A stretch of 64,000 nt of DNA, from the NCBI GenBank assembly GCA_009602735.1, contig WELA01010381.1:2470-66469 (forward strand), given 5' to 3'. Origin of the DNA: Mesotaenium endlicherianum. Its lineage: Eukaryota; Streptophyta; Zygnematophyceae; Zygnematales; Mesotaeniaceae. Below are positions 10,886-23,381 of the stretch, piece by piece. The stretch's first letter is position 1. Each line of letters opens with the position of its first letter. The notes below the pieces were generated by a model that saw nothing but the letters and a program-made list of their open reading frames with translations, searched no databases and was not told where the DNA came from. The position numbers and the translations under genes are program-made.

Positions 10886-12166
10886 ATGGCCGATCCTCAA
10901 GACCAACAGCAAGCTTTCGAAGGAAGCCCTTCCTCTCCAAGACACCCTCCTCCAGCGCCGATGGGAGAGCCCACTCAAGAAAATCTGCAACAACAAGAAG
11001 CACCACAAGGAGGAGCACACCCTCCTCCAGCGTCGATGGGAGAGCCTACTCAAGGAAATCTGCAACAACAAGAAGCACCACAAGGAGGAGCACCGTCAAA
11101 TCCCGTGGCAGCCGCTATAGCAAAGTTGACCCCACCACAAGGAGTTCCCGCAAATGAGTGGGCAGCCTTCCTAATGACCGTCCACAACCAAGTGGGCTTG
11201 GCCACCTATGAAGCAACCGTGCAAGCGTCAAGAGAAGCTATGGCTGCCATGGTTGCCCCTATTGCGAGCAATGCTCAAAATCCAGCCCCGGCTCAAGCGC
11301 CTCCACAAGAGCCAACGAGAGCAAGGAAACTCATCAAGCCCGGCAAACCCGACACTTTCAACCCCGGGAAAGGTGCCAACCTGAATTTATGGCTCTACCA
11401 AGTGGAGACGTACCTCGCGTTCCTTGAAGTACCCGAGGAGGACTACGTTCCCTTTGCCGTTACCTTACTTAGAGGAGCAGCAACATCATGGTGGCGTAAC
11501 TATCAAGCGGCTATATATCAAGCTATGGCGCACCCCATGCTCGGCCAAGAGCCCCCACCATCATATGCAAGATGGGCAGATTTTCGTGAGGCCCTCAAGA
11601 AGCAATTCATGCCCATCAATGCGGAGAAGATTGCCCGAGGAAAGCTCCACCATCTCAAGCAAACGACGTCCGTTCAAGAGTATACATCCAGATTTCACGC
11701 CCTCACTCTTGAGATCCCCAACATGTCTCTCGAGGAGAAGATTGACCGTTACATCTTTGGCCTCAAACCCAAGGTGGCAAAGGAAGTGGAGTTACGCGAC
11801 TTGACGGACTTCTCAAAGATCATTGAAGTGGCCCAAAAGGTGGATACCTTGGATTTCAAGCACTCCGTGCCTTCATCTTCACGGGTACCGACGACGCGGG
11901 TGTACGCAGCCCCTTCCACATCCGAATCTGGACCCACACCCATGGAAATCGGAGTTATTAAAAGGGACCCCGCGGCTGCCCGGAAGAGTGGAAGACCCTC
12001 CAATGACACTTATGATGCAAGAAACCAGCAAGGAGTGAAAGCAAGACTCTCCCCGGCTGAAAAAGAAGCTCTCATGACGGCTGGACTATGCTTCTATTGC
12101 AAGGAAAAGGGCCATCGTGCACTTTCATGCCCCAAAAAGTTGTCAAAAAACGGACAGCGCCGGTAG
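10886..12166 (+). CDS. gag: Gag of family D
   Basis: 426 codons. The protein would form the particle that packages the element's RNA. The first 80 residues contain two copies of a Gln/Pro/Ala-rich unit of about 25 residues ([20 protein letters not shown] type). The capsid domain spans roughly residues 145-300 and includes [17 protein letters not shown] and [19 protein letters not shown] zinc knuckle lies near the C-terminus ([14 protein letters not shown], about residues 406-419). The end of gag overlaps the start of pol in a different frame, as in Ty3/gypsy elements that use ribosomal frameshifting. The start at 10,886 is the first ATG after the primer site. Confidence 0.93.
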   Translation: MADPQDQQQAFEGSPSSPRHPPPAPMGEPTQENLQQQEAPQGGAHPPPASMGEPTQGNLQQQEAPQGGAPSNPVAAAIAKLTPPQGVPANEWAAFLMTVHNQVGLATYEATVQASREAMAAMVAPIASNAQNPAPAQAPPQEPTRARKLIKPGKPDTFNPGKGANLNLWLYQVETYLAFLEVPEEDYVPFAVTLLRGAATSWWRNYQAAIYQAMAHPMLGQEPPPSYARWADFREALKKQFMPINAEKIARGKLHHLKQTTSVQEYTSRFHALTLEIPNMSLEEKIDRYIFGLKPKVAKEVELRDLTDFSKIIEVAQKVDTLDFKHSVPSSSRVPTTRVYAAPSTSESGPTPMEIGVIKRDPAAARKSGRPSNDTYDARNQQGVKARLSPAEKEALMTAGLCFYCKEKGHRALSCPKKLSKNGQRR

Positions 12167-15100
12167 GCCAGGAGCCTACCACCCCAAGACCCACTTCACG
12201 AGAAGGCAACACGCCAAGTGAGGTGGAGACCCCCGTTGAAGACGACGTTCCAGCCCCAATGAGTTTGAGAGGTTACCTTGGAGGAGAGAAGGTCCACATC
12301 TTGGTGGATAGCGGAGCTCAAGGCAACTTCATTGCTGCAGATTTTGCCACCAAGCACGGTATTACTATGCGAACTCTTGACCACGACGAGGAGATTATGA
12401 TGCCCGATGGATTCTCCTATACTACCCCTTCCAAGAAGACGTACCCCTTGGCACTCTCTATCAAGTCCTTCAAGGATAGAGTAGTGTTCTCCCCCATGCA
12501 ATTGGGCAAGTACGACGTCATCCTAGGGACGCCTTGGTTGACCAAGCACAACCCCCAAGTTGATTGGAGGACCGGTACTATCAAGATCAAGAATGACATC
12601 ACTTCAAGAATCTGTATTTTGCGCGCAATCCAGAATATCCAGACCCAAGACATCCAGAAGCCGGCACACGAGATACTATTGTCCGCCCTCCAACTCAAGA
12701 GACTTGTGAGGAAGGGACACGAGCTTCTTTTGGCCTTGATCACGCCAAAAGACATCAAGAAAGACATCGAGAGTCAAGAAGGCAGCCCCGTTCCCAAGGA
12801 GATACAAGAAGTCTTTGAGGACTACAAAGAAGTGTTCTCCCCGGAATTGCCCAAGGGCCTACCCCCCAAAAGATTCGTAGACCACAAGATAGAGTTGGAG
12901 CCCGGAAGCAAGCCCATCTCTCGGCCTACGTTCAAAATGTCATACACGGAGCTAGACGAAGTCAAGAAGCAAATCAAGGAGCTACTGGAGCATGGCTTCA
13001 TTCGACCTAGCAAGTCGCCATTTGGAGCCCCGGTGCTATTTGTCAAGAAGAAAGATGGTACCTTGAGGATGTGTGTGGACTATCGCGCCCTCAACAAGAT
13101 CACCATCAAGAATCGATACCCGCTGCCGCGCATGGATGAGCTCATGGACCGGCTGGTTGGAGCCAAGTACTTCACGAAGATTGACTTACGGAGCGGCTAC
13201 CACCAGATTCGCATCGCAGAACCGGACATAGAGAAGACGGCATTCAGGACAAGATATGGACATTTTGAGTTCATGGTCCTGCCATTTGGACTCACCAACG
13301 CGCCAGCAACTTTCATGACTATGATGAACACCATATTTCAGCCCATGTTGGACAGATTTGTGGTGGTATTCATCGATGACATCCTTATCTACAGCAAGAC
13401 CCTTGAAGAGCATGCGAGACACTTGAAAGAAGTCCTTGAAGTATTGAAGCAAAACAAGCTGTTTGCGAAGGAGTCAAAATGCGAGTTTGCCAAACAAGAA
13501 GTGGAGTTCCTAGGTCTCCACGTGACTGCTGATGGCATCAAGATAGACCCCAAGAAGACCACGGTGGTGGAGGAATGGCCAACCCCCACGACCAAGAAAG
13601 AACTCCAGTCATTCTTGGGATTTGCCAATTGGTACAGAAAATTCATCCAAGGCTTCTCGCACATAGCAGCCCCCCTGACAGATCTACTCAAGAAGGACAG
13701 GCTATATACATGGACCGAGAAAGAGGAAGAGGCATTTCAAGAGTTAAAGCGAAGATTGACCACATCCCCGGTGCTCACACTCCCAAGTCCAAACCCAGAT
13801 TGGCCCTTCCACGTCATCACCGATGCATCTTCCTATGCAATAGGAGCAATCCTGCTTCAAGACCAAGGCAAGGGACTGCAGCCCATCGCCTACGAGTCAA
13901 GGAAGCTAAATCCAGCCGAGCAAAATTATACAACCACGGAGCGAGAGGCATTGGCGATTGTACATGCCTTGAAGGTTTGGCGCTGCTACGTTGAAGGACG
14001 CAAAGTACTGGTCACCACGGACCACGAGGCGTTAAAGCACCTCCAGACGCAGCCGTATCTCTCAAGGAGACAAGCAAGATGGAGCGGATACTTGCAACAA
14101 TACAACATCACGATTCAGTACCAGCCCGGCAAGACAAACCCGGCTGACCCCCTCTCAAGACTGCAATTAAATGCAGTGATGGTATCCCTGAAGACAGATC
14201 TGGAAGCTCGATTTTCAGCCGCCTATGAAAGAGACCCTTACTACAAGAACGGAGAAGCAGCCTTGGACCCATGCAAGAAGCAAGAAGGCAATTATTGGGT
14301 GAGGCAAGATACGGGCCAGAGATGTGTTCCTAATGACTTAGACCTCCGGCTCTTGCTTCTACGAGAAGCACACGACAACCCTCTTGGAGGACACTTTGGA
14401 ATCCTAAGGACCACGGGCGTTCTAGCTAGGACTTATTGTTGGCCAGGCATGTCTAAGCAAGTCAAGGAGTACTGCAGGAGCTGTGACACATGCCAAAGAA
14501 TCAAGCCATCATCGCAAAAGGCGGGAGGACTCCTCCAACCACTACCAATCCCCGAAAGACAATGGACGGACATCTCAATGGACCTTATCGTGGACTTGCC
14601 CGTGACACCTCGAGGCCATAATGCAATACTCACGGTGGTGGACAGACTTACCAAGATGGCTCATTTTATTCCCACGACGACTAAGGCTACAGCACCACAA
14701 CTTGCAAGACTCATCTTTGACAACATCTTCCGACTCCATGGACTACCATCAAGAATTGTGTCAGATAGAGATCCAAGATTCACAAGCCATTTCTGGAAAA
14801 ATCTCTTCAAGAACTTGGGTACATCGCTGGATATGTCTACTGCCTACCACCCACAATCAGATGGGCAAACCGAGCGTATGAATCGTACCCTAAAGACCTC
14901 TCTAAAGGCCTACGTGTCTACCCTCGAGCAAGACTGGGACATGTACTTGACCCCCCTCGAGTTTGCCTACAACAACACTACGCAGGCCTCTACCCAAGAG
15001 TCCCCATTCTTCCTCAACTATGGCTTCCATCCGACCACGCCACTGAGCTTCACGGCTGGCCATGATGAAGTACCTGCAGCCACAGATTTTATGGAGACAT

Positions 15101-15753
15101 TAGAAGCAGCCCTTACAGCAGCGAAGAAAGCTCTACAACACGCGCAAGATGCTCAAGCAAGAGTGGCGAACAGATCCAGAAGAGAAATTACGTACAGAGT
15201 GGGTGACAACGTGTTACTATCATCCAAGAACATTTCCCTGAACAACAGGCCTGCCGGCAGCAAGTTCTCTCCCAAGTATTTGGGACCCTTCAAGATTATC
15301 CAGCAAGTCAACCCCGTTGCTTTCAAGCTAGAACTTCCCCAGACTATGCACATCGACCCCGTATTCCACGCTTCCCTCTTCAAGCCATATGTGCAACCCG
15401 ACAACAAGTTCCCAGGACGTGTGACAACCCCACCAGCCCCAACAATAGTGGATGATCATTTGGAGTACGAAGTGGAAGACATAGTGGCTATGAGAAATTT
15501 CAGGAGACAGCAGCAATACTTGATCAAGTGGAAAGGATATCCAGATTCGGAGAATAGTTGGGTGGCGGCGCACTACCTTGACAAAGTTCAGAGAAAGTTG
15601 AAGCGCTTCCATGCCGCCAACCCCCATCTTGGACCAGCCCCAAGTCTTCCTACTAAAAGCCCAAAGACTACAGGGAGGCAGCCTGCCACCATCAAGAAGC
15701 AGCAGAAGACCCCTTGGAGGCAGCCTGCAAGAACCACAAAGAGGAAAAAATGA
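12088..15753 (+). CDS. pol: Pol polyprotein of family D (PR-RT-RH-IN-chromodomain)
   Basis: 1,221 codons, open throughout. Domains in order: aspartic protease ([13 protein letters not shown], about residues 71-83); reverse transcriptase with [13 protein letters not shown], the FGLTNAP motif and the catalytic FIDDILIYS; RNase H ([16 protein letters not shown] through [10 protein letters not shown]); integrase with an HHCC zinc-binding region ([11 protein letters not shown]) and the DDE core ([34 protein letters not shown]); and a C-terminal chromodomain ([25 protein letters not shown]). This is the order of Ty3/gypsy chromoviruses. The N-terminus overlaps gag, and translation from a gag-pol fusion is expected, so the first ATG need not be used. 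Confidence 0.95.
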   Translation: MLLLQGKGPSCTFMPQKVVKKRTAPVGQEPTTPRPTSREGNTPSEVETPVEDDVPAPMSLRGYLGGEKVHILVDSGAQGNFIAADFATKHGITMRTLDHDEEIMMPDGFSYTTPSKKTYPLALSIKSFKDRVVFSPMQLGKYDVILGTPWLTKHNPQVDWRTGTIKIKNDITSRICILRAIQNIQTQDIQKPAHEILLSALQLKRLVRKGHELLLALITPKDIKKDIESQEGSPVPKEIQEVFEDYKEVFSPELPKGLPPKRFVDHKIELEPGSKPISRPTFKMSYTELDEVKKQIKELLEHGFIRPSKSPFGAPVLFVKKKDGTLRMCVDYRALNKITIKNRYPLPRMDELMDRLVGAKYFTKIDLRSGYHQIRIAEPDIEKTAFRTRYGHFEFMVLPFGLTNAPATFMTMMNTIFQPMLDRFVVVFIDDILIYSKTLEEHARHLKEVLEVLKQNKLFAKESKCEFAKQEVEFLGLHVTADGIKIDPKKTTVVEEWPTPTTKKELQSFLGFANWYRKFIQGFSHIAAPLTDLLKKDRLYTWTEKEEEAFQELKRRLTTSPVLTLPSPNPDWPFHVITDASSYAIGAILLQDQGKGLQPIAYESRKLNPAEQNYTTTEREALAIVHALKVWRCYVEGRKVLVTTDHEALKHLQTQPYLSRRQARWSGYLQQYNITIQYQPGKTNPADPLSRLQLNAVMVSLKTDLEARFSAAYERDPYYKNGEAALDPCKKQEGNYWVRQDTGQRCVPNDLDLRLLLLREAHDNPLGGHFGILRTTGVLARTYCWPGMSKQVKEYCRSCDTCQRIKPSSQKAGGLLQPLPIPERQWTDISMDLIVDLPVTPRGHNAILTVVDRLTKMAHFIPTTTKATAPQLARLIFDNIFRLHGLPSRIVSDRDPRFTSHFWKNLFKNLGTSLDMSTAYHPQSDGQTERMNRTLKTSLKAYVSTLEQDWDMYLTPLEFAYNNTTQASTQESPFFLNYGFHPTTPLSFTAGHDEVPAATDFMETLEAALTAAKKALQHAQDAQARVANRSRREITYRVGDNVLLSSKNISLNNRPAGSKFSPKYLGPFKIIQQVNPVAFKLELPQTMHIDPVFHASLFKPYVQPDNKFPGRVTTPPAPTIVDDHLEYEVEDIVAMRNFRRQQQYLIKWKGYPDSENSWVAAHYLDKVQRKLKRFHAANPHLGPAPSLPTKSPKTTGRQPATIKKQQKTPWRQPARTTKRKK

Positions 15754-16522
15754 CATTAGACACTTTTCTCTTCTTGCAGTTTCTGGACAGAAAACTAAAA
15801 CTGCTACTGGCGATAGGTCTCTTCATAATAGATTCTGAAAACTTACCTGGCTGTAGTCCATAAGTAGCCGGTCATTTAGAGTCCAAGTTTGCTCAATTTG
15901 GAGCACTGGCGAGAGAGATATGATGCTCTAAGTAGAAGGGGGTCAGGCTGCTGGCATTGTTAGGACAGAATATGCCTTCTGACATTGTGCCTTCCCCTTA
16001 ACTTGGAATGCTCTGAAATTCAAGACTCTGGTAGAAAATCTTACAGCGCTCAGTTTGAGACTTACTTTGCAGAATTTGAAGAAGCATAGAAGGACTTATG
16101 ATTTTCAGAAGTTTCTGCACAGATTTGGAGGAGTGCCTACTCTCTCAGCTCTCAACGACACTCCAGAAATTAGAATGCTCTCAAATTTGGTGACCCGGTA
16201 GAGTTCTCCGACGCGGTCCGTCTGGCACTCGAATTTTCAGATTTGGAGCAGTTCTGTGGCCGCTATGAATTTTTGAGTTCGTGGCAGATTCTGGGCCAAC
16301 TTGTACAATTTTCTTTATCATTAAGGAGTAGGCTAGCCAATAAGGTCACACCACCTACGACCTTGCCTAGTCTACCTTACATGTGTAGCACCTGACTTGG
16401 CGCCTTTGACTAGTCCTCTTCACATGTGTGGCATCTGACTTGAAACTGTTGACTAGTTTGCTCCACATGTGTAAGACCTGACTTGACGCGCCGAGACGTC
16501 GCTTTTTCTATCGGGGGGGTGA
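15754..16522 (+). other. 3' untranslated region and polypurine tract of family D
   Basis: About 770 bases between the pol stop and the 3' LTR without an ORF I can support. It ends in the purine tract ATCGGGGGGGTGA that would prime plus-strand synthesis. Confidence 0.7.
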
Positions 16523-17025
16523 TGTAGTGATTTGAGTTATTATATATTAGTTTGCATATATTTTAATGTTTTCAAATATATTTGGAGTAGTATTGTGTGG
16601 AGTCAAGTGTGAATAGGTACTCTAGTAACTTGGTTCATGTCCTTTGAACCTTCCAAGGCATTTTCGAAGTTAGAGGAAAGACCTAGAAGAACTCCATGTG
16701 GCAAAAGTCAAATGTGCCATTTTTAGGTCAAAAGGACATGTGTACATTATTCTAGAAAGAGGTGGCAAGTTTTGGGATGTGTTGGGTGCCAACACATCAA
16801 CATACACCTTCCTAGAAATTACTTATGTAGCAAGTATATAAACAAGAGCTAGAACATAGAAAGACATTCCAGAATCACTCTTGTACTTGCCAAAATCCAG
16901 AAATATATTGACTTTCAAGAAGCCATCTCTCTTTCAAGAAGCTACCACTTGTGTTCAAAGATCCTTGTCTTGAATAGATAAAGTATTCTGTTTTACTAAG
17001 TACTTTATCTATCTGTTTCACTACA
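16523..17025 (+). repeat. 3' LTR of family D
   Basis: 503 bp, the same length as the 5' LTR and about 99% identical by eye. It is followed directly by ATAAC, the second copy of the target duplication. Confidence 0.95.
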
Positions 17026-19959
17026 ATAACGGTCAAGAACCCCTATTCGTTGCCTCGCATTGATGATTTGTTTCATTCGTTGCAGGGGGCATGCGTGTTC
17101 TCCTCACTTGATCTAGCCCAAGGCTACCATCAGATTAAAATCACACCAGAGCACGTCCCCAAGACAGCGTTTTGGACGCCTATTGGGCAATTCAAATACA
17201 AAGTCCTAAGTTTTGGGCTTGTCATTGCACCAACAACATTCCAAAGCACAATGAACGATTTGTTTAGATCGTACTTGGGTAAGTTCGTCCAGATTTACCT
17301 CGGCGATATCCTTGTCTATTCAAAGACAAAGGACGAGCATTACAAGCACCTAGAATTGGTGTTGCAAATCTTCGCGCGCAACAGCTGTATGCTAAGCTCG
17401 AGAAATGTTCCTTCCTAAAGGATGAACTGTTGTACCTCAAGCACATTCTGGGTTCGAAAGGGGTGCGCTCCGACCCACCCATGATTGCGTGTGTCGCAGA
17501 TTGGCCTGTTGTGACTGATGTACATACTGTACGTTCATTCCTTAGGTTTGCTAACTACTTTTGTAAGTTTATGCAAGGTTACTCAGTGATGGCCGCGCCA
17601 CTCACCGCTCTGACGAGGAAACGTATTCCGTTTCTTTGGAATGAGAATACGCAATTAGCGTTTGAGCGCATTTTGTATGCACTCACTCATGCGCCGATTC
17701 TTTCATTGGCCGATCCCAACTTGCCTTACGAGGTGGTTGCTGATGCGTCTGGTGTTGGAATAAGGGTTGTCCTCCTGCAAGCAAGTCGGCCTATTTGTTT
17801 TGAGAGTCGCAAACTGACACCTGCCAACAAAATTACTCAACAACAGAGCATGAGCTCTGGGCAATAATATACGTTTTGAAGATATGGCAATGTTACTTGG
17901 AAGGCTGCAGAGGTCTGACAGTGGTTACAGATCACTGCCCAAATACCTCATTTGAAGTGCAACCATCACCGTCAAGGAGGCAGACAAGATGGTCTGAGTT
18001 CTTGCAACGATTCCACTTCGAGTGGGCGTTTCGCCAAGTCGCAACAATGTTGTTGACCCTCTAAGTCGAATTCTCCAGCGTATCTTGCTGCTGGGGACCG
18101 TTGCGGGCTTGCAGGAACGTAGTGGTCAGATTTCAAAGGCGGCCACCCTTGATTTTGCTTTAGTCCCCCAGACGTCCGCACGACCCCTGCCTGGTGACGT
18201 GGGCAAACCCCTTTTGGATAGTACGCTAGACTCGGAGTCACTTGACCTGCATCAACTGTTTCACGAGGGCTATCGCAAAAATCCTTTTTTCCTAGATCTC
18301 CTGGGTGCTGGTTTGAACGGTGTAGCCGTGACGATGGACAATATGGACAAAAGGAAAAAACACTCAAACTATACGTTAGAAGACAATTTTTGGCGGCACA
18401 ATGGGCGCATTGCTGTCCGAGAAGGTCCAGTAAGATATGCGTTACTACGGGAAGCGCATGACTCTCCCTACTCTGGTCATCATGGAATTACCAAAACTAC
18501 ACACTCTTTGCGCCGGGGGTACAATTGGCCGTCCCTCAAGGTTGATGTGGCCAAGTACATCGGTTATTGTGCAATATGTCAGAGGAATAAGCCTAGCAAC
18601 TCATTGCCGGCTGGGAAGTTGCATTCATTAGAACTTGCAGGTGCTCCTTGGAAAAGCATAAGCCTCAACTTTGTCATTAAATTGCCTACCACCAAGAAAG
18701 AACACAATGGGGTGTTAACGATCGTGGATCGTTTCACTAAGATGGTGCACTTTGTGGCCACTAAACCATCACTTGATGCCAAAGAGACGGCTCGTCGTTT
18801 TGTTGATCACGTGTTCAAGTTACATAGCATGCCCAAAGAGATCATAAGTGATCGTGACTCACGATTTACAAGCCACTTCTTGCAGGCGGTTTGCTTGCAT
18901 TTCGGTACGGCTCTTAAGATGTCCACTAGCTTCCATCCTCAGACCGTTGGTCAGACAGAACAAATGAACCGCGTTCTGCAACAGTTCCTTAGGCATTATG
19001 TGTATCCTCGCCAAGACAACTGGGACACCCTCCTTTCAGTTGTAGAGTTTGCAGTGAATAATGCTTATCAGAAAAGTGTAAAGGAAACTCCGTTTTCCCT
19101 TAACTATGGAAGACATCCGCACACTCCTTTGACTTCTGTAGTTTTCGGTGAGGCGGGAATGTCAACCATGAGAGTTCCAAGTGCTCGCCTCTTTGTTCAC
19201 TCTCTTCAAGAGGTGCACAAATAAGCGAAGTTGGCTTTAGTCGCTTCTTGAGATCGTCAGAAAAAGTTTGCTGATATGCACAAGACTGAGTTGAGTTTTC
19301 AAGTTGGCAATAAAGTACTTTTGCAAACTAAAAACTTGCAACTCAAGCACCTAGGAAAGCGCAAGCTTCTGCCTCGCTGGGTAGGCTCTTTTATCGTTAT
19401 TGCGAAGGCTGAACCTGTTGTATACCGACTGGATTTGCCTAAATCCATGGGGCAAACGCATCCTGTATTCCATGTCAGTTTACTTAAGATGTTTAGGTCT
19501 GACGATCGTTACCACCCACAGGATCCAAAGTGGAGCTCGCCAATGATGATAAGGCCTGAGACGTGGAGGAAGTCTTAGGGCATCGCTACACCTGTTATAC
19601 ACCACCCAGAGTGGAACTTTTGATAAAATGGCTAGATAACGACTCCAGTTGGAACTCGTACGAACCTCAGGACAAAATCCTACTAAATTGTAGCGACTTG
19701 ATTCAACAGTATTGGTTACGATGGGCTAACGCTCAAAGGCTCTGCACTAAGGCAAGTGTGCCACCAGGCGCTCTTCGTACACCAAAGAACAAATGCAAAA
19801 GAGACGCGGCCAAGTAATTGCTCTTTTCTGTCCCTGTGATGATGCAAAGTCCATTTCCTCACCAGTGTTTCCCGCTAGCTAAGGCCAGTATTGACACCAC
19901 AAAAGCCAGTAAAAGTCGTATGCTTAGCGAGGACGTTAAGTTTTTTAAGGGGGGAGGAG
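17026..19959 (+). mobile_element. Family B Ty3/gypsy element, 3' half of pol (RT, RNase H, integrase; broken)
   Basis: Continues the element broken at 10,345. Recognisable parts are reverse transcriptase (SLPRIDDLFHSLQG, IYLGDILVYSKT), RNase H (EVVADASGVGI, then a TDH region), integrase with the zinc-binding CAICQRNKPS and core motifs ISDRDSRFTSHF and FHPQTVGQTEQMNR, a GPF/Y-like segment near 19,276-19,560, and a weak chromodomain at about 19,563-19,700. It ends in a purine tract AAGGGGGGAGGAG before the presumed LTR. It is a fossil with roughly five breaks over this half. Confidence 0.85.
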
Positions 19960-20845
19960 TGTAACGATCTGAGCTTTTTAAGCGTATTTGGGATATTTTT
20001 CCTAATTACCTAAAATACGTTATATTATTTATCTATACATTATTTGATCATGATTGCATATTGATGAATTATTTGCCACATGCGTGTGCCGACTCATTCC
20101 TGATCGATTGTTGAAACGACTAAGATGCGTTTCTAAAAAGCGTCGTAAAGTAATTCGACTACTTCGCAATAGTAAAGACATAATTAATCATAAAGTTACT
20201 TTGATTATTTATGAAGAGATAACTTAATTAATTATATGTTGATTAATTTATTTGATTGTCATTATTTCGGATAATGCCACAGTTGTTTTTTGGGTTTAAC
20301 AACGAGTCGTTAAACCGAACACTCGTAAAATCCAAATGTAACCAAATATGCAAAGTCGCTTTGCATCCGAGCGGATTCAAACCCGCGACCTTTCGTTTGA
20401 AACGTTCACACCTTACCGATTGGCAAAGTAGTTTTCATAACTACCGGTTCATGACGAAAGCATCTGTATTTGATCCCGCGAACAATCGCGACTTTTTCGG
20501 AAAGTCACGTCAACGCAAGAACGCCCTTTTGGCGCGAAGCGGTTTTTCGGAAATCGACGAAAAGTCTCCAAACGGCCAAACGGCGCGTTACGAGCATTCA
20601 GCCAAACGGGTTATACCCCTTTGCCTGTTTTCGTTGAACATGATCCAGTGCCCTACGTGGTGACTCGAAGCACTCCAGTGCCTCATGTTGTGCAAAAGTC
20701 ATTATGAGTGCAACTCTCACAAGCACAAATTCTACTTTAGTTTTCTCTTTGCTTTCACAAGGATTGTCTATTTTTCTCGAAGTTGTCACTATTTCTTTTC
20801 CGCTAACATTAAATTATCCTTGCTCGTGAGAAGCAGAAACGCTAC
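19960..20845 (+). repeat. Probable 3' LTR of family B
   Basis: The start TGTAACGATCTG follows the purine tract directly. The end is uncertain. AACGCTACA near 20,838-20,846 would make a near inverted repeat with TGTAACG, and family A ORF3 sequence begins just after. No second LTR copy is in the window to confirm it. An antisense tRNA-like stretch lies inside (20,359-20,428). Confidence 0.5.
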
Positions 20846-22622
20846 ATTATGTTTGAGCAGGATGGTCAACCAGAAGTCTAAACTCAAAAGGAAAAGAAGA
20901 GCGGACGAAGCACAGGCGGAGTACAAGGACTTCTACGGCTACATCGAATTGTCCTCCATCTTATCTTGGAAATCAGAGCGACCTCAACTGCAGTGTGAGG
21001 CTCAGAAGAAGAATGGTGAGGAAGAACAAGCCAGGCTGAGGCAGGAAGAGCAAAACAGAAAAGTTGCAGAGGAAGCCAAGAAGGCAGAAGAAGCCTGGCA
21101 AGCTGAGAAGAGGCGGAAGCAGCAAGCTGAGGAGGAACAGAGGAGAATCAAAAGTTATTATTACACGGTGATGGGCAAGGGCTTTGATATTTTGGAGGAA
21201 GCCTTCAAGTATGCCCAGAGAAGTCGAAGCGAGTCACAAGAGGACATACTGCAGGCGGAGGGGGAGACATTCCCAAACTTTGACAGGTACATACATAGAG
21301 GTCAGCACAGGGCTCCTACTGTAGCATGACTATGCCAAGATGGTAGGATATACGGTGTGGGAGGCAAAGACATAAGCTCAGATGAACGAATCTGAAGCTG
21401 TACCAATACCTGGGATTTGGGGCACAGACAGGGTCATCAGATTGATCCCTATGGACTCAGACATCTTCAAGGATGCCACTTCCTACAACCGGTTCAAGGC
21501 CATGTATAACGAGGTGGAGAGAAGAAGCTAGGAGTTCTTGGCAAGGGAGACCAGCCAGCTGGATTTCTCGGGGCACTGGTACCCTTGTATCCCGAAGAGG
21601 ACAGACCCCGCTTTTTTCTTGCAGCCTACTGACTGGCACTGGATGACCATCAACATGAGGGACCAGCTAAATGACAGAGCTAAGGAAGACGATTTTTTGG
21701 CAGACATGCAGGGGAAAATAGTGCTGCCACCTAACATTGCAGCATGAGACCCAAGACTGGATGGAGTCAGGGAATGCATGAGCCAGGAGACGTAGGAGGA
21801 TAGAACCAGGGCTAGAGATTCTTTTTGTAAGGGGAAGCATGCTTATGCCAAATGGGAAAGTAAACAGGGGGAGAAAGACCTGTATGCGGTCAGGATCCAA
21901 CAACCTCCACCAGCACCCAAAAGTGGGAGGTCAGTGGGATACTTTTTTTCTCAGGAACGGCTGGAGGAGATGACCAGAGAGACTCCAGAAGTTTGAGAGG
22001 AACAGGAGCTCGAAGATGAGGAAGGCGCAGGAGAGGAGTCTAGCCCTGCTGAGGCACAGATCCCTGCTACATCCCCCACTTTGCCGAGGACTGGGCAGTC
22101 CTTGGCACAAGCAGCCTTGCAGCAGCTTGGGGATACCAGCCCACCAGGAAGTCCAGAGCTCCAATGGCTGGAAAGTTTCAGCCAAAGGAGTCCAACCCCA
22201 GGAGGTGAGACTCAGGCAGACAGGGCAGACAGGAGGGCTGCCAAGGAGGCAGCCAGAGGGCAGCCAGCATCCCGCTCTCATAGAGGGCATGTGCCCTTAG
22301 CCCATGTCATGCAGCACCTTTTTGGCATGCCAGTGTATGTTCCTGTCAGTTTGAGAGCTGCACAGCAGCGGGCTGCCTCCATTAACTTGCAGACTGTGCA
22401 AGAGGAGGCTGCCCAGTTGCTACATTCCCCTCTCGGTTCACCTTGGTCTAAGCCCCCAGGTTTCAGGATCCCACCAGGTAGGAGGAGGTGGTCCAGGTCC
22501 AGGTCCCGCTCCCCAGATGATAAAGCTCCTGGTACTTAGTTGCTGTTGTCTTTGTTGATTCAGAGTCAGTCCGCTTCAGTGTTGCATGTAAATTATTTTG
22601 TTGCAGTCAAATAGTTAGCAGG

Positions 22623-22641
22623 TGTTGTCGAGTCGACAACA
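22623..22641 (+). promoter_or_regulatory. Conserved hairpin upstream of polypurine tract (A3)
   Basis: TGTTGTCGA-G-TCGACAACA, a 9-bp stem. Compared with A1 and A5 one centre base differs and the stem is longer, but pairing is kept. Confidence 0.55.
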
Positions 22642-22658
22642 ATTTAAGTTGGAGGGAT

Positions 22659-23381
22659 TCTCATGAATCATCATATTGAGTATATTTAATATTCATCTAA
22701 ATATATTAGTTAACTAAGTTTAGTTTGCTGAATTATTAGTCAATATTAAGTCTAGTGGATGTTTGATACTTAATTGAATGAATCAGCCGGGAGCAGCAGG
22801 CTGAAGTCAACTTAGATCAGTCTGTTGACTTAGATCAACGTGCTGACACATTCTTCGACAGTCAGCTGATTGGCATACTCAGTAGCAGCGAACTGCCTAG
22901 TTATGCATCTAAGTGCGGTGTGCTAGATGAGTGGCTAGATGACATTCTTAAGGTGGATGGCGATTCGGGATGATAGGAAATGGCTGTGAATTTGGTTAGC
23001 CGAGGACCTACCAACGTGGTTAACTCCCGGGTAGGCGGTGCCATCGCACTTGCCGTTGAACAGTAAACTCATTCCAAGTACATATGCTAGGTATTGCTCT
23101 CGAGTTCGGCGTTTGGAAACAAGGCCAACTCTCTTGTACCGCTTACAGAGAGATATCTGAATCCAAGGCGAGAAACCATTGATGCGAATTGTCTCCTAAC
23201 CTTGCTTATATATGAGTTTACTGATTGCATGATTGATGCTCGTTTACTTGCATTTGACTTATGCGTATTGTATTGTCTCTTGCTGGTAAATCAGTTAACA
23301 AAAAATACCATAAAGACTACTTGCGGATATAAAGATCTTTTATTAATTGTTGATCGTCTATTGGTAAGTCAATTCATTTCA
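22659..23381 (+). repeat. 3' LTR, family A (copy A3)
   Basis: About 723 bp. It is collinear with the LTRs at 2,317 and 62,892 but clearly more diverged, and it ends TCAATTCATTTCA. Its first bases have drifted from the TGTAATG of the younger copies. Confidence 0.85.

Larger units (their letters stand above)
10346..17025 (+). mobile_element. Family D Ty3/gypsy chromovirus, whole-looking
   Basis: This full-length LTR retrotransposon of 6,680 bp has 503-bp LTRs, a primer site (TGGTATCGGAGCT at 10,850) resembling plant initiator tRNA-Met sites, gag, pol with a chromodomain, a 770-bp untranslated stretch, and a polypurine tract (ATCGGGGGGGTGA) before the 3' LTR. The two LTRs differ at about five positions, so it is young. 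It inserted into the reverse transcriptase region of family B and made a 5-bp duplication ATAAC. No breaks are seen in gag or pol. Confidence 0.95.
20846..23381 (+). mobile_element. Family A Ty3/gypsy element, 3' part (copy A3, old)
   Basis: Contains an ORF3 relic (20,862 to about 22,539), the conserved hairpin, the polypurine tract and a 3' LTR, all homologous to A1 and A5. Pol is absent. The acceptor-like TTTGAGCAG and ATG at the ORF3 start are kept. Still readable in ORF3 are the coiled-coil start, the middle domain and an Arg/Ser-rich tail (RRRWSRSRSRSPDDK). It is a fossil with at least five breaks and looks older than A1 and A5. Confidence 0.85.

Noticed and set aside
20359-20428. A genuine tRNA gene on the minus strand
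   Set aside because: The T-arm lacks a full five-base stem and the anticodon arm does not fold in the standard way; kept only as a low-interest observation.
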